64,000 nt of DNA from Clostridium tagluense (GTDB lineage: Bacteria > Bacillota > Clostridia > Clostridiales > Clostridiaceae). Below are positions 10,104 through 19,265 of the stretch, piece after piece (the stretch's first letter is position 1; every line of letters begins with the position of its first letter). The stretch is from the NCBI RefSeq assembly GCF_003865095.1, contig NZ_BHYK01000001.1, positions 248,001 to 312,000 on the forward strand, given 5' to 3'. A program made the position numbers and the translations under genes. A model generated the notes under the pieces. That model ran no database searches. It worked only from the letters and a program-made list of their open reading frames with translations, and had not been told where the DNA came from.

Positions 10104-10673
10104 ATGAATAAAACTTTAAGAACCATTGCAATTGTTGTAGCGATTATTCTAGTAATAACAATGCCTATTATTGGAGGCTACAATAAAATGGTGAGTTTAG
10201 AACAAAAGGTAAAGGTGGCAGAAGGAAACATAGATACTCAACTTCAGAGAAGGTCGGATTTAATCCCAAATTTAGTAGAAACCGTGAAAGGATATGCCTC
10301 TCAAGAGAAAGATATTTTTATTAAAATAGCTGAGGCTAGGGCAAAACTCGGAGGTGCACAAACTGTAGGGGATAAAGCAAAGGCAGATAGTGAACTTGGT
10401 AGTGCACTTTCAAGGCTTTTAGTAGTTGTAGAAAGGTATCCAGATTTAAAATCTAGTGCTAATTTTAGGGATTTAACAGCAGCATTAGAGGGTACTGAAA
10501 ATAGAATAGGGATAGCAAGACAGGATTATAATAAAAGTGTAGATAATTATAACACCACTATTAAAAAATTTCCAAATACAATCATTGCAGGAATTTTTAG
10601 ATTTCAAGAAAGAGCATATTATAAAGCTAGTGAATCAGCTAAAGAAGTGCCAAAAGTTAACTTTAGTAAGTAG
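10104..10673 (+). CDS. LemA family membrane protein
   Basis: A 189-residue protein with an N-terminal transmembrane segment (about 7-28), then a long helical-hairpin domain with the LemA signatures LEQKVKVAEGNIDTQLQRR, SDLIPNLVETVKGYASQE and, later, ARQDYNKSVDNYN. Length and motif order are standard for the family. It has an AAAGGTGG ribosome site. It sits 10 bases before a TPM-domain gene; LemA-TPM pairs are common in bacteria and suggest a joint envelope role, but the biochemical function is not established. Confidence 0.93.
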   Translation: MNKTLRTIAIVVAIILVITMPIIGGYNKMVSLEQKVKVAEGNIDTQLQRRSDLIPNLVETVKGYASQEKDIFIKIAEARAKLGGAQTVGDKAKADSELGSALSRLLVVVERYPDLKSSANFRDLTAALEGTENRIGIARQDYNKSVDNYNTTIKKFPNTIIAGIFRFQERAYYKASESAKEVPKVNFSK

Positions 10674-10683
10674 GGGTTAAATT

Positions 10684-11523
10684 ATGAAGACTTATTTAAT
10701 TAAATTAACGAGAAAGAAGATTAAACCGAAAAACATTTTGGCGCTTATGATAAGTATATTTTTACTAAGTGGGATAATGGCGATTAATTCAGTAAATGCA
10801 GAGATTAAATTTCCAAGACCTACACAGTTAAAATATGTTAATGATTACGCTAAAGTGATAGATGGTGACTCTATGCAATATATTTTGTCAGTAGGTAAGG
10901 AATTAGAAGATAAAACAGGTGCCCAGGCTACTGTTGTGGTTATAGATTCACTGCAGGGAGAAACTATAGAATCTTATGCCAATGGTATTTTTAGAAACTG
11001 GGGTATAGGGCAAAAGGATAAGAATAATGGATTATTAATTTTATTATCAGTAAAAGATAAAAAATGGAGAGTAGAAGTAGGTACAGCTCTAGAAGGAGCT
11101 ATTACAGATATATACTCCTCAAGGGTAATGAATGATTTTGCAGTGCCAAAATTCAAGGTAAACCAATATGGACAGGGAATTAGGGCAGCATATTCAGTTT
11201 TATGTGATAGTATAGCTAAAGAATATGAAGTGAAGCTAGATAAAAATATTAATGTTCCAAGGTATAGTGAAAGTGCAGAAAATCCAAACATGACTAAAAA
11301 GTCCAATGGAATTTTAGTAATAGGAGTTATTGTATTAGTGTTTCTTGATTTTATTTTTAATAGAGGCAGAATAACTAGATTTATAATTACATTACTATTT
11401 TGGAGTTCCATAGGTAGACGGGGTGGAAGAAATGGTGGCGGGTTCGGAGGCGGTTCAGGAGGTGATTCTGGAGGCTTTGGAGGAGGGTCATCAAGTGGTG
11501 GAGGTTCCTCAGGAGGGTGGTAA
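10684..11523 (+). CDS. TPM-domain protein, membrane-anchored, Gly-rich tail
   Basis: A 279-residue protein: an N-terminal signal or anchor segment (about 18-38), a TPM (YgcG/TLP18.3/Psb32) domain at about 45-180 with YVNDYAKVID, NGLLILLSVKDKKWRVEVG and related motifs, a second transmembrane segment (about 207-225), and a C-terminal tail from about 245 made almost only of Gly and Ser ending in GGW. This layout is typical of YgcG proteins. It is the second gene of a two-gene operon with the LemA gene. Some TPM domains have phosphatase activity in vitro; the role here is unknown. The start has only a weak ribosome site (TAGGGG), which suggests coupling to lemA. Confidence 0.9.
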   Translation: MKTYLIKLTRKKIKPKNILALMISIFLLSGIMAINSVNAEIKFPRPTQLKYVNDYAKVIDGDSMQYILSVGKELEDKTGAQATVVVIDSLQGETIESYANGIFRNWGIGQKDKNNGLLILLSVKDKKWRVEVGTALEGAITDIYSSRVMNDFAVPKFKVNQYGQGIRAAYSVLCDSIAKEYEVKLDKNINVPRYSESAENPNMTKKSNGILVIGVIVLVFLDFIFNRGRITRFIITLLFWSSIGRRGGRNGGGFGGGSGGDSGGFGGGSSSGGGSSGGW

Positions 11524-11666
11524 GATATTGATTTAGTGGAATATAATAAAAATCAACTAAATTATTGGATTATATTACAGTGTTAATTTTATAAATTTAA
11601 AAGTATAATATGAATAGGCATATTAAAAATGTGGCCTCTAGTATCGTGCTAGAGGAATTAAACGTT

Positions 11667-11699
11667 AAAAAGCAGAAAAACAATTTACTTTCTGCTTTT
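11667..11699. terminator. Terminator in the TPM-glcK gap
   Basis: Inverted repeat AAAGCAGAAA / TTTCTGCTTT, with an additional small perfect repeat CCTCTAG / CTAGAGG at 11635-11655 just before it. It probably ends the lemA-TPM operon. Confidence 0.7.
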
Positions 11700-11808
11700 A
11701 AACATTTATAAAATTATATTATACAAATTATCAGAAAATAGACTAGTACTTTGACTAGTTATTTTTTAAAAGAAAAGCTAATTAAAGATGAGAGGATAGG
11801 TAAAAATT

Positions 11809-12753
11809 ATGCGCATAGGGATTGATTTAGGTGGAACTAATATAGTTGTAGGTATTGTTACAAATGAAGGGGATATAGTCCTTAAAAAAAGCACACCAAC
11901 TTTAGCTTCAAGAAGCTCACTAGTAATAATCGAGGATATGGTTAATTTAATATATAAAACCTTGGAAGTCTCCAATATTTCTATAGATGACATTGAACTT
12001 ATAGGTATTGGGGTTCCAGGATTGGTTGATTATAAGAGCGGAATAATAAAAGAATGTGTAAATTTAGGATGGAAAAATGTAGATATATGCAAAATACTTA
12101 AAGAAAAAACTGGTAAAAGAATATTCATAGAAAATGATGCAAACGCTGCAGCTGGTGGTGAGTATTTATTTGGAACAATGAAAAATCATTTAAATTCAGT
12201 CTTTTTAACCTTAGGAACTGGTGTTGGAGGCGGAATAATTTTAAATGGTAAATTATATAGAGGGAAAAATGGAGCGGCAGCAGAAATAGGACACATGACA
12301 GTAGGAGAAAATTTTTATAATTGTGCTTGTGGTAATAATGGTTGCTTTGAAACCTTTACTTCAGCCACAGGTATAATTAAGTATGCTAAAAAATTGATAA
12401 ATGAAAATCCACAGGATACATTAATACTTAAAAAAGTAAATGGTTTGGATCAAATCGATGCTAAAATAATTTTTGATTCTGCAAAACAAGGAGATAAATT
12501 AGCTAATTTAGTTGTAGAGAGATTTGTTAAATATTTTTCTATAGGAATTTGTAATATATTAAATATCTTGGATGTAACAATGATAGGCATTGGCGGTGGA
12601 GTTTCAGCAGCTGGGGAATTTTTTATGGAATTGCTACTAAATGATATTAAAAAACACAAATTGTTTAAAGAAATACCCGTTTGTTACATAAAGATTGCAA
12701 CGCTAGGAAATGATGCTGGTATTATTGGGGCGGCAATGTTGGACAAACTATAG
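11809..12753 (+). CDS. glcK: ROK-family glucokinase
   Basis: A 314-residue cytosolic sugar kinase, most likely ATP-dependent glucokinase (glucose to glucose 6-phosphate). The ATP-binding DLGGTN motif is at residues 5-10. The sugar-binding ENDANAAA and TLGTGVGGG motifs, the H of EIGHM and a zinc motif CACGNNGC (about 172-179) follow in ROK order. A full-length ROK kinase without an N-terminal DNA-binding domain is an enzyme, not a repressor. It has a terminator at 12772-12824. With glgP downstream it suggests use of stored or external glucans. ROK specificity is hard to predict, so another hexose is possible. Confidence 0.88.
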   Translation: MRIGIDLGGTNIVVGIVTNEGDIVLKKSTPTLASRSSLVIIEDMVNLIYKTLEVSNISIDDIELIGIGVPGLVDYKSGIIKECVNLGWKNVDICKILKEKTGKRIFIENDANAAAGGEYLFGTMKNHLNSVFLTLGTGVGGGIILNGKLYRGKNGAAAEIGHMTVGENFYNCACGNNGCFETFTSATGIIKYAKKLINENPQDTLILKKVNGLDQIDAKIIFDSAKQGDKLANLVVERFVKYFSIGICNILNILDVTMIGIGGGVSAAGEFFMELLLNDIKKHKLFKEIPVCYIKIATLGNDAGIIGAAMLDKL

Positions 12754-12771
12754 ATTTAACCATATTCTTTT

Positions 12772-12824
12772 AATCACTATGAAAACTTATTAAATTTGAT
12801 AAATTTTCATGGTGATTTTTTTTA
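12772..12824 (+). terminator. Terminator after glcK
   Basis: Inverted repeat AATCACTATGAAAA (12772-12785) with TTTTCATGGTGATT (12804-12817), one G-T pair, followed by a T run. Confidence 0.88.
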
Positions 12825-12839
12825 TTTTTTAAATGTGAT

Positions 12840-13451
12840 TTATTTGAAAATTATGGTTACATTTTCAAAACCCATATCCCATAAAATACCTTGTAAAAGC
12901 AATTTAGCATTAGTATTAGCGCCCTCTAAAAATCCTGTTTTAATTAAATCACCTTCAACCTTGTTTTTCTGATTGCTGATTTCATTTATCATATCCTGAA
13001 TACTAAGTTTGTTAAACATTGAGGATTTTTCATCATAAACAAAAAAATCTTCATTATTTATTACATGATCAAGAATTTTAGATTTTTTTAAAGTTATAGT
13101 AATATTTTTTTGAAGTACAACAATATCTAAATTTTTCAAATCTACCCCTGCTTTAATATAGCCACTGTATTTGATTAAAAAGGACTTTTCAGTAAAGGGA
13201 ATGTGGAAATCTTTGATTTTTTTGCTATCTGTTAGAGCTATTATATTAGAATAGCTATATTTTGTTGTGGATAGCTCTGATATTTTTGATAACCTTTCTG
13301 CAATAACAGCAGTGCTTATAACTTTATCCTTATTAAAATTGTTTATAATAGAATAAATCATTATTGATGAGATAGTTATACATAATAGTATAATTAAAAA
13401 AATAAGTTTATTTTTGCGTTTTATAGGTTTGAAGGCTGATTTTAAATTCAT
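12840..13451 (-). CDS. DUF4230 domain membrane-anchored protein
   Basis: A 203-residue protein with a basic N-terminus and one transmembrane segment (about 17-38), then an extracytoplasmic domain. The pattern of a conserved SKISELSTTKYSYSN stretch, a FLIKYSGYIKAGVDL strand, a central ITITL strand, and an acidic helical region matches the DUF4230 family. Function is unknown. It is a single gene, convergent with glcK. The ATG at 13451 has an AAGGAG site. Confidence 0.78.
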   Translation of the reverse strand: MNLKSAFKPIKRKNKLIFLIILLCITISSIMIYSIINNFNKDKVISTAVIAERLSKISELSTTKYSYSNIIALTDSKKIKDFHIPFTEKSFLIKYSGYIKAGVDLKNLDIVVLQKNITITLKKSKILDHVINNEDFFVYDEKSSMFNKLSIQDMINEISNQKNKVEGDLIKTGFLEGANTNAKLLLQGILWDMGFENVTIIFK

Positions 13452-13586
13452 GCTAAAGCAACTCCTTATAATAGTAAAATGATAATATAATATGGCTAAT
13501 ATATTATATGGTAGTTAATAGCATTTCAGAAGAAAAGATCATTACTTGTATAAGTAGGGAAAAATAATTAATAGAAAACATTTCGA

Positions 13587-13600
13587 TGCAAACGGTTGCA
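13587..13600 (+). promoter_or_regulatory. cre/LacI-type operator before glgP
   Basis: TGCAAACGGTTGCA is a near-perfect palindrome of the CcpA/LacI type (cre consensus TGWAANCGNTNWCA, two mismatches, both C/G in W positions). It overlaps the -35 of the promoter at 13596-13624, the place where a repressor would block transcription of alpha-glucan phosphorylase. Confidence 0.55.
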
Positions 13601-13624
13601 CTAATTAAAAAAATTATGTATAAT
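13596..13624 (+). promoter_or_regulatory. Sigma-A promoter of glgP
   Basis: TTGCAC (13596-13601), 17-base spacer, TATAAT (13619-13624). This leaves a leader of about 100 bases before the ATG at 13729. Confidence 0.65.
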
Positions 13625-13728
13625 AATTATAAAAGATACAATCAAAATAGACTGAAAATTTATTAAGACATGAAAATTAAAATAGATGATGATTTAATAT
13701 TAAAAAGGATTATAGGAGGGGAAAATTA

Positions 13729-15348
13729 ATGGATAATAATAATCTTCCAAGGGTTGCTTATTTTTGTATGGAGTATGGGCTACATCCAGATTTTAAAGCT
13801 TATGCAGGAGGCCTGGGAATACTTGCAGGTGACCATTTAAAAGGAGCTAAAGATTTAAATCTTCCACTTGTGGGAATAGGGCTTAAGTGGAAACAAGGGT
13901 ACACTGATCAACTTATAGATGAAAATGGAAAAGCTTATGATACATATCATAATTATGAATATGATTTCATGCAAGATACAGGGGTGAAAGTAACTGTTAA
14001 GATAAGGGATATAGATGTAGTGTGTAAGGTTTGGAAATTAGAGGAATTTGGAAATAATCCACTATACCTTTTAGATACTGATATACCAGAGAATGGTGAT
14101 AACTGGATAACTGGACAGTTGTATGGCTGGTTTGGAGAAGAAAGAATTGCTCAAGAAATAGTACTAGGTATTGGGGGAGTTAAAGCTTTAAGAGCCCTAG
14201 ATATTCCTATAGATGTATACCATTTTAATGAAGGTCATGCAGCCTTAGCCGCTACAGAACTTATAAAAGAAAAAATGCAATCAGGATTTAGTTTTGAGGA
14301 GTCTTGGAATAAAACCTGCGAAGAGGTAGTATTTACAACTCATACTCCAATAGTTGAAGGTAATGAATCTCATGAGGTTTCCAAATTAGAGTATATGGGC
14401 GCATTTAATGGATTAACTAGGCAGCAAATGATTAGATTTGGTGGAGAGCCATTTAATATGACGGTAGCTGGACTTAGATTATCAAGAAAGGCAAATGCCG
14501 TAGCACAGCTTCACAGCTTAACTGCAAATAAAATGTGGAAAACTATTGCTGGAAGGTCTGAAATTATTGGTATAACTAATGGAATTCATAAACCAACTTG
14601 GGTAGATGCTCGAATTACTAATGCCTATGAAAACAATGGAGACCTATGGGCAAATCACATAATTGTTAAAAAGGAGCTAATAGGATTTATTAAGGAAAGA
14701 ACAGGCGCAGAGTTAGATGCAGATAAGTTACTTATTGGATTTTCAAGAAGGGCTGCACCTTATAAGAGAAGCGATTTGATATTTACAAAAGAAGAGATTA
14801 TATCTCCACTACTAAAAAGTGGTAAAGTTCAAATTGTATTTTCAGGAAAAGCTCATCCCCTTGATGATATAGGAAAAGAAATAGTGGCAAAGCTTGTAAG
14901 AATGATGAAGAAGTATCCAAACAGTGTAGTATTCCTAGAAAATTACGACATGAATATAGGAAGAATGCTAACTAGAGGTTCGGATATATGGTTAAACAAT
15001 CCAAGAAGACCTTTGGAGGCCAGTGGAACTTCAGGAATGAAAGCTGCAATGAATGGTGTGCTTAACTGTTCTATTCTAGACGGTTGGTGGCCGGAAGCTT
15101 GCAATGACGGTGTAAATGGATGGCAATTTGGAGATGGACTAGGTCTTGATGATTTGCCAGAAGTGGAATTAGATAAACATGATACGCAGGCTCTTTATGA
15201 CACTTTAATAAATAGAGTTATGGCTACTTATTATGAAAATAGAGAAAAGTGGGTAGAAATGATGAAAGAAAGCATTAAAACTACAAGCTATGAATTCTCA
15301 GTAGAGAGAATGTTAGATGAATACTATAACAAGATGTATATAAAATAA
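13729..15348 (+). CDS. glgP: Alpha-glucan (glycogen) phosphorylase, short type
   Basis: A 539-residue PLP enzyme releasing glucose 1-phosphate from glycogen, starch or maltodextrin. The N-terminus VAYFCMEYGLHPDFKAYAGG with GILAGDHLK identifies the short phosphorylase family of clostridia, Thermotoga and archaea. Further motifs are HFNEGHAAL, TTHTPIVEGNE, NGIHKPTW and the PLP-site region EASGTSGMKAAMNG near residue 435. About 540 residues is normal for this subfamily, so it is not truncated relative to the 800-residue GlgP. It has an AGGAGG ribosome site, a promoter with an overlapping cre-like operator, and a terminator. Confidence 0.93.
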   Translation: MDNNNLPRVAYFCMEYGLHPDFKAYAGGLGILAGDHLKGAKDLNLPLVGIGLKWKQGYTDQLIDENGKAYDTYHNYEYDFMQDTGVKVTVKIRDIDVVCKVWKLEEFGNNPLYLLDTDIPENGDNWITGQLYGWFGEERIAQEIVLGIGGVKALRALDIPIDVYHFNEGHAALAATELIKEKMQSGFSFEESWNKTCEEVVFTTHTPIVEGNESHEVSKLEYMGAFNGLTRQQMIRFGGEPFNMTVAGLRLSRKANAVAQLHSLTANKMWKTIAGRSEIIGITNGIHKPTWVDARITNAYENNGDLWANHIIVKKELIGFIKERTGAELDADKLLIGFSRRAAPYKRSDLIFTKEEIISPLLKSGKVQIVFSGKAHPLDDIGKEIVAKLVRMMKKYPNSVVFLENYDMNIGRMLTRGSDIWLNNPRRPLEASGTSGMKAAMNGVLNCSILDGWWPEACNDGVNGWQFGDGLGLDDLPEVELDKHDTQALYDTLINRVMATYYENREKWVEMMKESIKTTSYEFSVERMLDEYYNKMYIK

Positions 15349-15350
15349 TA

Positions 15351-15381
15351 AAAAAACCATGATAAAATCATGGTTTTTTTA
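15351..15381. terminator. Terminator after glgP
   Basis: Perfect inverted repeat AAAAAACCATGAT / ATCATGGTTTTTT with a 3-base loop and T tail. Confidence 0.9.
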
Positions 15382-15467
15382 TTGTTTTTAATGGGAAATA
15401 CTAGAATTTACAATGGAGATAAGTTATTATATAGGTAGGTATAGCTACATAAAAGGAGATGAAATCA

Positions 15468-16301
15468 ATGAGGTTATTTGGGCCTACGCATGAAGAGGTA
15501 TGGAAAATGCTAAGTGCTGATATAGAAGCTGAATTTATTGTTAAAGATTCAGTTTTTAAGAATTACGAAGTTATAAAAAAATTTCATGATTGGATTATTG
15601 TTTTAGATACTTATAATTCACATAGTAGAAATGAGCCTGTATATACTAGAGTTTATTGTGTGTTTTTAAATAAATCTGGTTTTAAATTTAAGGTGTTTGG
15701 AGGTCATTTTAATAATTATTTTCCTAACTTTTTTGATATGCAGGATATAAAAGTAAATTATGATGATTTAAGTGATAAATTTATTGTTAGAAGTAACAGT
15801 GATGTGGCTATTAAAAGATTTTTACAGAATAACACTATTAGGGAATTAATAAACACTCAATTAGATATAGTATTGGAAATAGTAAGTGAACAGGTATGTC
15901 AATCTCCTGCCAAGACTGAAAGTACAATTAGCGTTAAAATTCCTGGGATAATTAAAAATAATGAGGTTCTAAAAGAGTTATTTGAATTAATTGGAGAAAG
16001 CCTTTTAGAAATTGAAAATATAAATAATGAGTTTGAAAATTTACAATTCAATAATTTCACTCATTTTGATGTAATCAAAAATAGTGTGAAAAATACTATT
16101 TTTGAAAGTGATTCATATACTAAGCTTAGCAAAGACATAATTGATAATGTAAATAAGGTTATAGATAATACAATTCATCACCAGTCACATATAAAAGATG
16201 CAGGAGGCAGGGACCTATTAGTAAGAAAAAAAATTACAAATAAAAATGGAACTAACGAAATATCTTACACAGAAAATGGCAATAAAGAAATAAAAAAATA
16301 G
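15468..16301 (+). CDS. Unrecognised soluble protein
   Basis: A 277-residue protein I do not recognise. There is no signal peptide or membrane segment. The N-terminal 140 residues are rich in beta-prone aromatic stretches (RVYCVFLNKSGFKFKVFGGHF); the C-terminal part is helical, acidic and Asn-rich. The layout of the first half is loosely like DUF3137-type proteins, but this is weak. I start at ATG 15468 because ATG 15459 lies inside the ribosome site (AAAGGAGATG). It directly abuts the MATE gene and is probably co-transcribed with it. Confidence 0.7.
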   Translation: MRLFGPTHEEVWKMLSADIEAEFIVKDSVFKNYEVIKKFHDWIIVLDTYNSHSRNEPVYTRVYCVFLNKSGFKFKVFGGHFNNYFPNFFDMQDIKVNYDDLSDKFIVRSNSDVAIKRFLQNNTIRELINTQLDIVLEIVSEQVCQSPAKTESTISVKIPGIIKNNEVLKELFELIGESLLEIENINNEFENLQFNNFTHFDVIKNSVKNTIFESDSYTKLSKDIIDNVNKVIDNTIHHQSHIKDAGGRDLLVRKKITNKNGTNEISYTENGNKEIKK

Positions 16302-16328
16302 TTGATGATGGCAGTAAGGGGGAGCAGT

Positions 16329-17705
16329 TTGGGGGAAAAAGAGAAAATCAGCGATAAAAAACAGGTTCGTAAAAAAATCTATTCCATGATTTTACCTATA
16401 ACTATTGAAAATATTCTGCAGATGACAGCCGGATTTGTTTCTATGGCAATGATAGGGCGTATCGACGCTATTGCAATAGTATCTCTAGGACTTAGTGCAA
16501 GAATCACACAAATTATATGGGCCTTATTTAAGGGGATAACAACAGGTGGGGTTGTATTTGTAGCACAAGCTTATGGTTCAGGCAATTCTAAAAAGGTTAA
16601 GCATGTTATTCAACAAACGCTCTTATCTTCAATAATCTTAGTTTTTATGTTCCAGCAACTTGTATACTGGAAGGCCTCATTATTACTGGAAATTTTCAAT
16701 CCGAAACCAGACCTGTTAGCTAATGCAGTAATATATTTAAAGATAGTATCCTGGGGTCTACCTTTTATGGCCATAATGCTTGTAGTGGCAGGAGTACTGC
16801 AGGCTACAGGAAATGCCAAAACACCAATGAAAATAGCATTAATAATGAATTTAACTAATATTGTTTTTAGCTTTATACTTATATTTGGTAAGCTTGGTAT
16901 GCCTGCTTTGGGAATTAGAGGAGCTGCCATTGCTACAATAATTGCACAGTTTACTGGCGCTATCCTTGGTATTTATGTGTTATTTAATAAATCTGGTATA
17001 TTGTATTCATTACTTAATAGAAAATTCTTTAAGTTAGACTTAGTACAAATTAGTAAAGTATATAAAGTAGGAATGCCTACAGCCTTAGAGTCAATATTTT
17101 GGCAAATATCTGCTATAATTTTAACAAGAGTCATATTATCTTATGGTGAAGTAGCTATGGCATCTTATCAACTTGGACTTCAAGCTGAATCAATTTCTTT
17201 TATGCCAGCCACGGGATTTGGAGTTGCAGCCACAGCATTTATTGGTCAGGCAGTGGGAGCCAAAGATTCTATGCTTGGGAGAAAATACATGAAAGAATTG
17301 CTTAAAGGTTCAGCTATGATTACTAGCGTAAGTGCTTTTATATTAATATTTTTTCCGGAATCAGTTATGAGACTGCTTACAAATGATGTAAAAATCATAA
17401 AAATGGGAGTAATATACTTAATAGTAATGGGACTTGTGCAACTTCCTCAAAATATTGCAGGAGTTTTTAATGGAGCTTTAAGAGGTGCTGGATATACAAA
17501 GGTACCCATGATTGTAGCCGGTGTTGGAATTTGGGTAATAAGAATTCCTTTATCACTACTTTTAACATATAAATTTAATATGACTATAAATGCTATATGG
17601 GTAGTTATGGGACTCGACTTAGTGGTGAGATTTATTTTGAGCTTAACTTTATATAAAACAAGAGATATTTACAATAATGAATTGGTTTTTGAGGATAAAC
17701 AATAA
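16329..17705 (+). CDS. MATE family efflux transporter
   Basis: A multidrug/toxin exporter of about 458 residues with the MATE pattern of 12 hydrophobic segments in two homologous halves. Typical motifs are PITIENILQMTAGFVSMAMIG, GLPFMAIMLVVAGVLQATGNAKTP and, in the second half, PATGFGVAATAFIGQAVGA and GVFNGALRGAGYT. Such pumps use Na+ or H+ gradients. In-frame TTG 16302 and ATG 16305/16308 follow the previous stop directly, but the only good ribosome site (AAGGGGGAG) serves TTG 16329, which I prefer. Substrate unknown. Confidence 0.9.
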   Translation: MGEKEKISDKKQVRKKIYSMILPITIENILQMTAGFVSMAMIGRIDAIAIVSLGLSARITQIIWALFKGITTGGVVFVAQAYGSGNSKKVKHVIQQTLLSSIILVFMFQQLVYWKASLLLEIFNPKPDLLANAVIYLKIVSWGLPFMAIMLVVAGVLQATGNAKTPMKIALIMNLTNIVFSFILIFGKLGMPALGIRGAAIATIIAQFTGAILGIYVLFNKSGILYSLLNRKFFKLDLVQISKVYKVGMPTALESIFWQISAIILTRVILSYGEVAMASYQLGLQAESISFMPATGFGVAATAFIGQAVGAKDSMLGRKYMKELLKGSAMITSVSAFILIFFPESVMRLLTNDVKIIKMGVIYLIVMGLVQLPQNIAGVFNGALRGAGYTKVPMIVAGVGIWVIRIPLSLLLTYKFNMTINAIWVVMGLDLVVRFILSLTLYKTRDIYNNELVFEDKQ

Positions 17706-17740
17706 AAGGTTTACCAATATAAAAATTGGTAAACCTTTTA
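17703..17740. terminator. Bidirectional terminator MATE / ilvE
   Basis: A perfect 16-bp inverted repeat (17703-17718 and 17725-17740) with a 6-base loop, ending in A/T-rich flanks. It lies between the convergent MATE and ilvE genes. Confidence 0.9.
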
Positions 17741-17752
17741 TTGTACTAATTA

Positions 17753-18781
17753 TTATTTTACTTCTACAATCCATCCTTTTGGAGCTTCTACGTCCCCAAA
17801 TTGGATTCCATAAAGAGTATTATAAAGTTTTGTAGTAACTGGACCTACTTCTGTCTCACTGTGGAAAACATGAAGTTCATTCTTATACTCTATACCACCG
17901 ATAGGAGATATTACAGCAGCAGTACCACATGCGCCTGCTTCTTTAAATTCAGAAAGATTGTTAATTAGAACATCTCTTTCTTCTGTTTTCAATCCTAAAT
18001 ATTCTTTTGCAACGTGTAATAGTGAGTATTTAGTTATACTAGCAAGTATTGATGGTGATTTTGGAGTTACAAATACATCATCATTAGTAATTCCAAAGAA
18101 GTTTGCAGCACCAACCTCTTCAATTTTAGTATGAGTTGCAGGATCAAGGTAGATACAGTCTGCGAATCCTTTTTCTACAGCTTGTACATGAGCTAAAAGA
18201 CTTGCAGCATAATTTCCTCCAACTTTTGCAGCGCCAGTTCCGTGTGGTGCTGCTCTATCAAATTCTTCTGAAATCATAAAGTTTACTGGAGACATTCCAC
18301 CTTTGAAGTAAGCACCTACAGGGCAACAGAATATGCCGAATAAAAATTCAGGTGCTGTTCTTACTCCAAGATTATCACCAATACCTATTACGTAAGGTCT
18401 AAGATAAAGTGTTGCGCCAGTTCCATATGGTGGAACGTAAGCTTCATTTGCTTTAACAACTTGAATACATGCATCAATAAATTTTTCAACAGGTATTTCA
18501 GGCATAAGAATACGATTACAACTTCTATTGATACGTTTAGCATTTTCATCAGGTCTAAACAGTTGAATTTTACCATCCTTTGTACGATAAGCTTTTAAGC
18601 CTTCGAAACATTGTTGTCCATAATGAATAGCTGTTGAAGCCTCACTTATAGTAATATTGTTATCTTCAACTAGATTTCCTGCGTCCCAATTGCCATCTTT
18701 CCATATTGAAACATACCTTAAATCTGTCTTCATGTAATCAAAACCTAAATTATTCCAATCGATATTAACATTTGTTTTCAT
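17753..18781 (-). CDS. ilvE: Branched-chain amino acid aminotransferase
   Basis: A 342-residue PLP transaminase (fold type IV) interconverting Leu/Ile/Val and their 2-oxo acids. It starts MKTNVNIDW at 18781, behind an AGGAGG site; the open frame extends 27 codons further upstream but those residues do not resemble the family. Typical motifs: [34 protein letters not shown] (PLP lysine region near 200), [10 protein letters not shown] and [13 protein letters not shown]. Length fits the long IlvE (BCAT type II). A terminator is shared with the MATE gene. Confidence 0.95.
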   Translation of the reverse strand: MKTNVNIDWNNLGFDYMKTDLRYVSIWKDGNWDAGNLVEDNNITISEASTAIHYGQQCFEGLKAYRTKDGKIQLFRPDENAKRINRSCNRILMPEIPVEKFIDACIQVVKANEAYVPPYGTGATLYLRPYVIGIGDNLGVRTAPEFLFGIFCCPVGAYFKGGMSPVNFMISEEFDRAAPHGTGAAKVGGNYAASLLAHVQAVEKGFADCIYLDPATHTKIEEVGAANFFGITNDDVFVTPKSPSILASITKYSLLHVAKEYLGLKTEERDVLINNLSEFKEAGACGTAAVISPIGGIEYKNELHVFHSETEVGPVTTKLYNTLYGIQFGDVEAPKGWIVEVK

Positions 18782-18839
18782 ATGAATCCTCCTATTATGT
18801 AATTTTTTTTTGAAACTAATATATATGTAATATATGAGT

Positions 18840-18867
18840 ATTATAACATAAAATGTGGACATGTCAC
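18840..18867 (-). promoter_or_regulatory. Promoter of ilvE
   Basis: On the minus strand GTGACA (18867-18862), 16 bases, then TATAAT (18845-18840) with an upstream TGT that makes an extended -10. The 8-bp palindrome GACATGTC overlaps the -35. Confidence 0.5.
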
Positions 18868-18909
18868 ATTATTATTAGCAATTTAATAAAATAAATTCAG
18901 AATATTTTT

Positions 18910-18973
18910 AAAATGAATAAAAAGTTGCATTAATAGAATTTTCAATTCATTAATGCAACTTTTTATTCATTTT
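18910..18973. terminator. Strong hairpin, terminator of the small gene at 19014-19157
   Basis: A perfect 25-bp inverted repeat (18910-18934 and 18949-18973) around a 14-base loop, with A/T-rich ends. It lies downstream of the 47-codon minus-strand gene and upstream of the ilvE promoter. Confidence 0.75.
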
Positions 18974-19013
18974 GTGATTTTTAGTCATTGTTTTATTGTA
19001 TTGTTATAAATTA

Positions 19014-19157
19014 TTACTCTAATCCTTCAGGATTATTTTTTTTATCCTGAAACTTATTATTATGCATATTATTTAAAGATTCAAAACTCGTACTGTTTTC
19101 CATGTTATTTATAGCCTCATTAACCTTTTTGTTCTTAGTTTTTTTATTTCTGTTCAT
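19014..19157 (-). CDS. Small hydrophilic protein, 47 residues
   Basis: A short open frame starting ATG at 19157 with a good ribosome site (AAGGGAG, about 10 bases upstream). The product is very rich in Lys, Asn and Glu: a basic start (MNRNKKTKNKK) and a neutral to acidic Asn-rich remainder, with no Cys and no membrane segment. I do not recognise it. Its size and composition resemble small sporulation-related or unstructured clostridial proteins, but that is only an impression. The perfect 25-bp terminator downstream supports a real transcription unit. Confidence 0.55.
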   Translation of the reverse strand: MNRNKKTKNKKVNEAINNMENSTSFESLNNMHNNKFQDKKNNPEGLE

Positions 19158-19265
19158 GAGTGATGTCTCCCTTCATATTTTGCGATATTTATATTAATAG
19201 CATAGCCATATTTATTGGTATTATGTATATATGAAGAGGGACAGTTTATTCCATTTTGAAATTTA

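Noticed and set aside
11726-11740. CodY-like box (AATTATCAGAAAATA, two mismatches) before glcK
   Set aside because: Two mismatches to AATTTTCWGAAAATT are expected often by chance in such AT-rich DNA, and no promoter overlap is visible.
13729-15348. glgP as a truncated phosphorylase
   Set aside because: At 539 residues it is shorter than E. coli GlgP, but this is the normal size of the clostridial/Thermotoga short family and all motifs are present.
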